A DNA stretch of 64,000 nucleotides from Lumnitzera littorea (Eukaryota; Streptophyta; Magnoliopsida; Myrtales; Combretaceae), in NCBI GenBank assembly GCA_024138015.1, contig JAMXBB010000001.1:90275936-90339935 (forward strand), written 5' to 3'. Below, piece after piece: positions 60,582 to 64,000 of the stretch; position 1 is the stretch's first letter, and every line of letters starts with the position of its first letter. The translations under genes and the position numbers were made by a program. Below the pieces are notes generated by a model. The model was given only the letters and a program-made list of their open reading frames with translations, made no database searches and had not been told where the DNA came from.

Positions 60582-63500
60582 TGGCGATTAATTATCTCTT
60601 AAAGTACATTTAATGTTTTGCGAGTCAAGGGTTAGAAGACTTTATTTAATTACTCAGTCCTTACCTCTAATCATATAATATATAATTGTACATTATAAAA
60701 ATTAGCTATGCATTCCAATACCTACAACTATCTAAGATCATAGAGAATCGGAATTCCTAAACAAATAGTAAAACTAGTGGGATCTATAATTCTTCAAACT
60801 TTGATGATACCTATGTGCTCCCTTAGTCATAAGTCATACACTAATATCCTTAGATAGAGGTAGCTCTAGTTCATATAAAATTGTAACACGTCCTAAATTT
60901 CTTTGATGTTATTATGTAAAATAAATTTGTTGAGGAGTGAGCAGCACTTGCTGAGGGGTAAATTTTCAATGCCAAAAAACACAATACAAGTGAGTACCAA
61001 CAAGATTTTCAATCATATCTTAGATATGGGTAATCATATAAATAATGCAACATCACACAATATCTTCTTGTAATCACCATGAGATTTAAGGTATAACCCC
61101 CTTAATCTTAGGGTAGAAATAACAGCTATTATTAGTGCGTAGATCATTTGGTAAGCAACATTCTTAGTTCATAAATAATGGAGCAATACCATCAATCTTA
61201 TCATCATTTCTAATTACCGTATGCAATGATAACCTTTGAGTATCAATTGGAATTGTGTAATGCATGACATTATTACTTAGAACTTGAGTAGTTAATTAAT
61301 GTAATTATTAGGTGAATGACCACATATATAAAGTTGTACAAAAGGGTTAAACAAGCAAACCTTCCTTACTTCACTTAACTTATAAGTTAAATAGGCTAGT
61401 ACATTTTGGCTTGCTTAATATGTGGGTTGAAATTTTCGACCCAACATGCCTTAGCATAGATTAGTAGGTTAAGTGAACCAATTTACCAATTGGCAACATT
61501 CAATCCATAAGTTAAGCGGATAAACCTCTTAACCTGCTAAGAAATTTTAATACAAATTTAATCACAAAATCCATAGAAGGTAAATAGTACAACAAAATGT
61601 AATAAATTATTTCCAGTATAGTATGGTAATTAAAATGTCTTTGAAACACTCAAAGTGAATCAAGATATGGAATAAGAAAGTGCACTCTTGATTCCAAAGC
61701 TATAATTTACTACTACATCTTCTTTGTCATATAAATACACCACTAAGAATATAACAAAGAGCTAAAACAAGAATTGGTTCACATTGTGCATAAATTCCTC
61801 TATAAGGACAACAAAAAAATCAAGAAGAATACAAAATTTTTATGAAGTTGATTTCTTGATGAACTTTTCATTTTTTATCTTTTACATTTTTCTTTAAATA
61901 TTTTAGGGTTAACAGGCTAATCCAACCTATGGGGTTTGGCCTGTTTTATCTTGTAGTTAAATAAGGTAGGCCAAAAAACCTACACTTTTAAGCGCATTAA
62001 CATTTTTAAACCCAATCCACGTATTTTTGCAAGTTAAATGAGTTAACCCGCGTAACTTGTTCCATTCACCTTGCTCTACATATATATACCAGATGCTTCA
62101 TAAATATATATGCAACATCTATCAATTATTATGTTTTCAATATTATGTATTAACTCCAAAGACTTGATCCCTTACACTATTATAGATGTACAATTTGATT
62201 TAGTATTTGTTTTATATTTTAAGTTTGATTATACCATTTTATTTGGTTTTTACACATATGAGCATAAATATGCTTATGTTAGCATATGTGACTTCCTTAA
62301 ACCATAACTTCCCATTAAGTACCTTTTGAATGTTTGCAAATACAATATGCAAATAACAAAGACACAAAATAAAAAAGTAAACAGAAAAGAAAGAATAGTA
62401 GTGTTGCTACAATCAAGATGAATGAGTATTTTTGAATGCGAATGAGAAAAGGGGTTTACATTATTGGATGAATTTGCATATAATAAATTCATGAGAAATT
62501 TACTTATTTACTATCAAAATTTTAAAAAAATTACATAAATATAAATTAGACAAAAAAAAAATACTAGATCTATCTCAAATCTTTGGCACATATCTCGCAT
62601 CTTAAAGATGCCACGCTATGTAATTGTATGTATTTTGCATCTATTGAAGTACTCCATTACTGTCATTTATCAAATTACCAAAAAGAAGTAAAGTGCCTTT
62701 ACTATGAGATTTCTTTTCAAATGGATATAACAATGCATGAATTGAAAAAGATCAAATGGTTCACAACTCCATCTCATCAATGAAACAGGTGGAACAAAAA
62801 TAGCCAATTGGAATTTTGATTGCTTTTAGTAGGCAAATTTATTGTACTAAATACAATCTAATATTCATCACCTCCTGAAAAGGCTCTTTAATCTCATCTA
62901 TATAGCATTCTTAGCTATACATTAAGCATGTAAGATCATCACCTAATATGAATGACCAAATTATTAAGATTGTCACAACTTGGATGGATTAATTTTGAAT
63001 AAATCAACATGCATATAGAATACATTCATCCAAAATTTTGGTTGCTTATACATGTGTTGACCTTGGATTTCATCTATAGCTATAAATATGTACCATAAAA
63101 TTTATAAAAGCAATCCATGATTCAAAAAACATTAATTATATACTTAAAATACTAAAATGATTCATGGTGAAATCTTTCTAAGTACAGAGAAACTTAATAG
63201 GCAAAAAAAAAGAAAAGAAGAAGAAGATACACTATAACTCTTTGAGCATGTGGAGTAGTATTTGAAGGCTATATTAGAATGTTGAAGTTGACTGAGAAGC
63301 AAAATTCATCTTTGATCCTCAAAGGGGTAACAGTGGAGAGAGAGAGAAAGAGAGAAAATCCACTCTACTCTACATCATTTTAATAGTAAGATGGTAGGAC
63401 CAAAAATAAAATGGGGTTTCAAAAGCTTAGAGAAACAATAATATTTACTAATGAGATAGATTTTCAAGAAAAAGCATATACAACAAAAGTAAGAAGTTAA

Positions 63501-64000
63501 AATCTTAGGAAAAACTAGTGACCTATCATCAGGGAATACCATTTGGCTTTTCTAATGACCATCGTATTTAAAAATTATAGTTTAATAAATTTAGATTCTC
63601 GACAAAATATAATATATAGATGGGAGAACATGAGGACTAGAGAGTATACAACATACAAACTCATTTGGTTTTTTGTTTTACTTGAAAATTATGCACTTCT
63701 TCATTAGTGACATAATTGTTTTAAGTAGATAAGACATAGCTACATCAGTAACACAACAGAAAATTAGAGAAAGTAGTATTTTTTTAATTCTAAAAACCAA
63801 ATGATTAAAGGTACCTATCCATAGCTTTAGATTTGGAAATCAACAAAAGTTATTTGGTTGCAAGAAGATCACAAAAGCTCTTAAGATTATTATCAAAAGG
63901 TTTTGTAGGTCCAACCCCGACACACTAAATGCATTCAAAAAGCCATAAGAAGCCAAAAGTAACTTTAGAAATTGTTGGGACCTGATAGACTACCGACCCT
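60582..64000. other. Intergenic AT-rich DNA, no gene recognised
   Basis: None of the short ORFs shows a domain, a splice-compatible partner or composition unlike background. Purine-rich runs occur at 63340 (GAGAGAGAGAAAGAGAG). A retroelement origin for 60890-62060 is possible but not supported by any motif. Confidence 0.5.

Noticed and set aside
1..64000. CRISPR arrays, operons, rRNA, tRNA genes
   Set aside because: None was seen. The tandem repeats present are diverged head-to-tail duplications without spacers, and no convincing tRNA cloverleaf was found by eye; a tRNAscan run would settle the latter.

Overview
This window is nuclear DNA of a flowering plant, most likely a eudicot. It is AT-rich, its introns are long and AT-rich, two genes encode plastid proteins with N-terminal targeting regions, and the spaces between genes are filled with nested LTR retrotransposons and MITEs. 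The species cannot be named from the sequence.

Only three host genes can be supported. (1) Minus strand, 1449-10905: a 20-exon chloroplast K+/H+ antiporter of the KEA1/KEA2 type. The full coding structure was reconstructed (about 1198 residues) and includes one GC-AG intron. Its 5' leader carries a 184-bp-period duplication. (2) Minus strand, 34022-36109: a five-exon two-LIM-domain actin-binding protein of the PLIM2 type (206 residues), with a MITE filling most of one intron. (3) Plus strand, 46573-51743: a ten-exon gene for the carboxyltransferase alpha subunit of plastid acetyl-CoA carboxylase (CAC3/accA, about 732 residues). Genes 1 and 3 both act in the chloroplast, in envelope ion homeostasis and in fatty-acid synthesis; nothing suggests that they are co-regulated.

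The rest is mostly mobile DNA. 11794-13101 is a long-TIR, Mutator-like MITE with a second foldback inside it. 13819-28646 is a decayed Tat-lineage Ty3/gypsy element with two 490-bp LTRs and a near-perfect target duplication. It has sense gag-pol with a second, archaeal-type RNase H, a 3' tandem repeat, and a gene on the opposite strand in its 3' half. It was later hit by a Reina-like chromovirus (about 18704-21584, pol mostly deleted) and by a solo LTR (25245-26234). 31100-32140 holds a chromovirus gag relic, and 38955-40762 probably an old long LTR in reverse orientation. 51989-58011 is a decayed Ty1/copia element on the minus strand, with target duplication TCTTT, lying 246 bp past the CAC3 stop. 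A solo LTR (54233-55158) of the same family as the one at 25245 interrupts it. Several more MITE-like foldbacks lie at 34747, 43562, 58123 and 59495.

A single N at 41241 is flanked by a perfect 358-bp direct duplication and is probably a scaffold join. No CRISPR, operon or bacterial-type system is present. The least ordinary signals are the antisense gene in the gypsy element, the concentration of TAG stops at former Gln codons, the nested palindromes upstream of KEA, the duplicated KEA leader and the ACGT-rich promoter-like island at 43230-43550.
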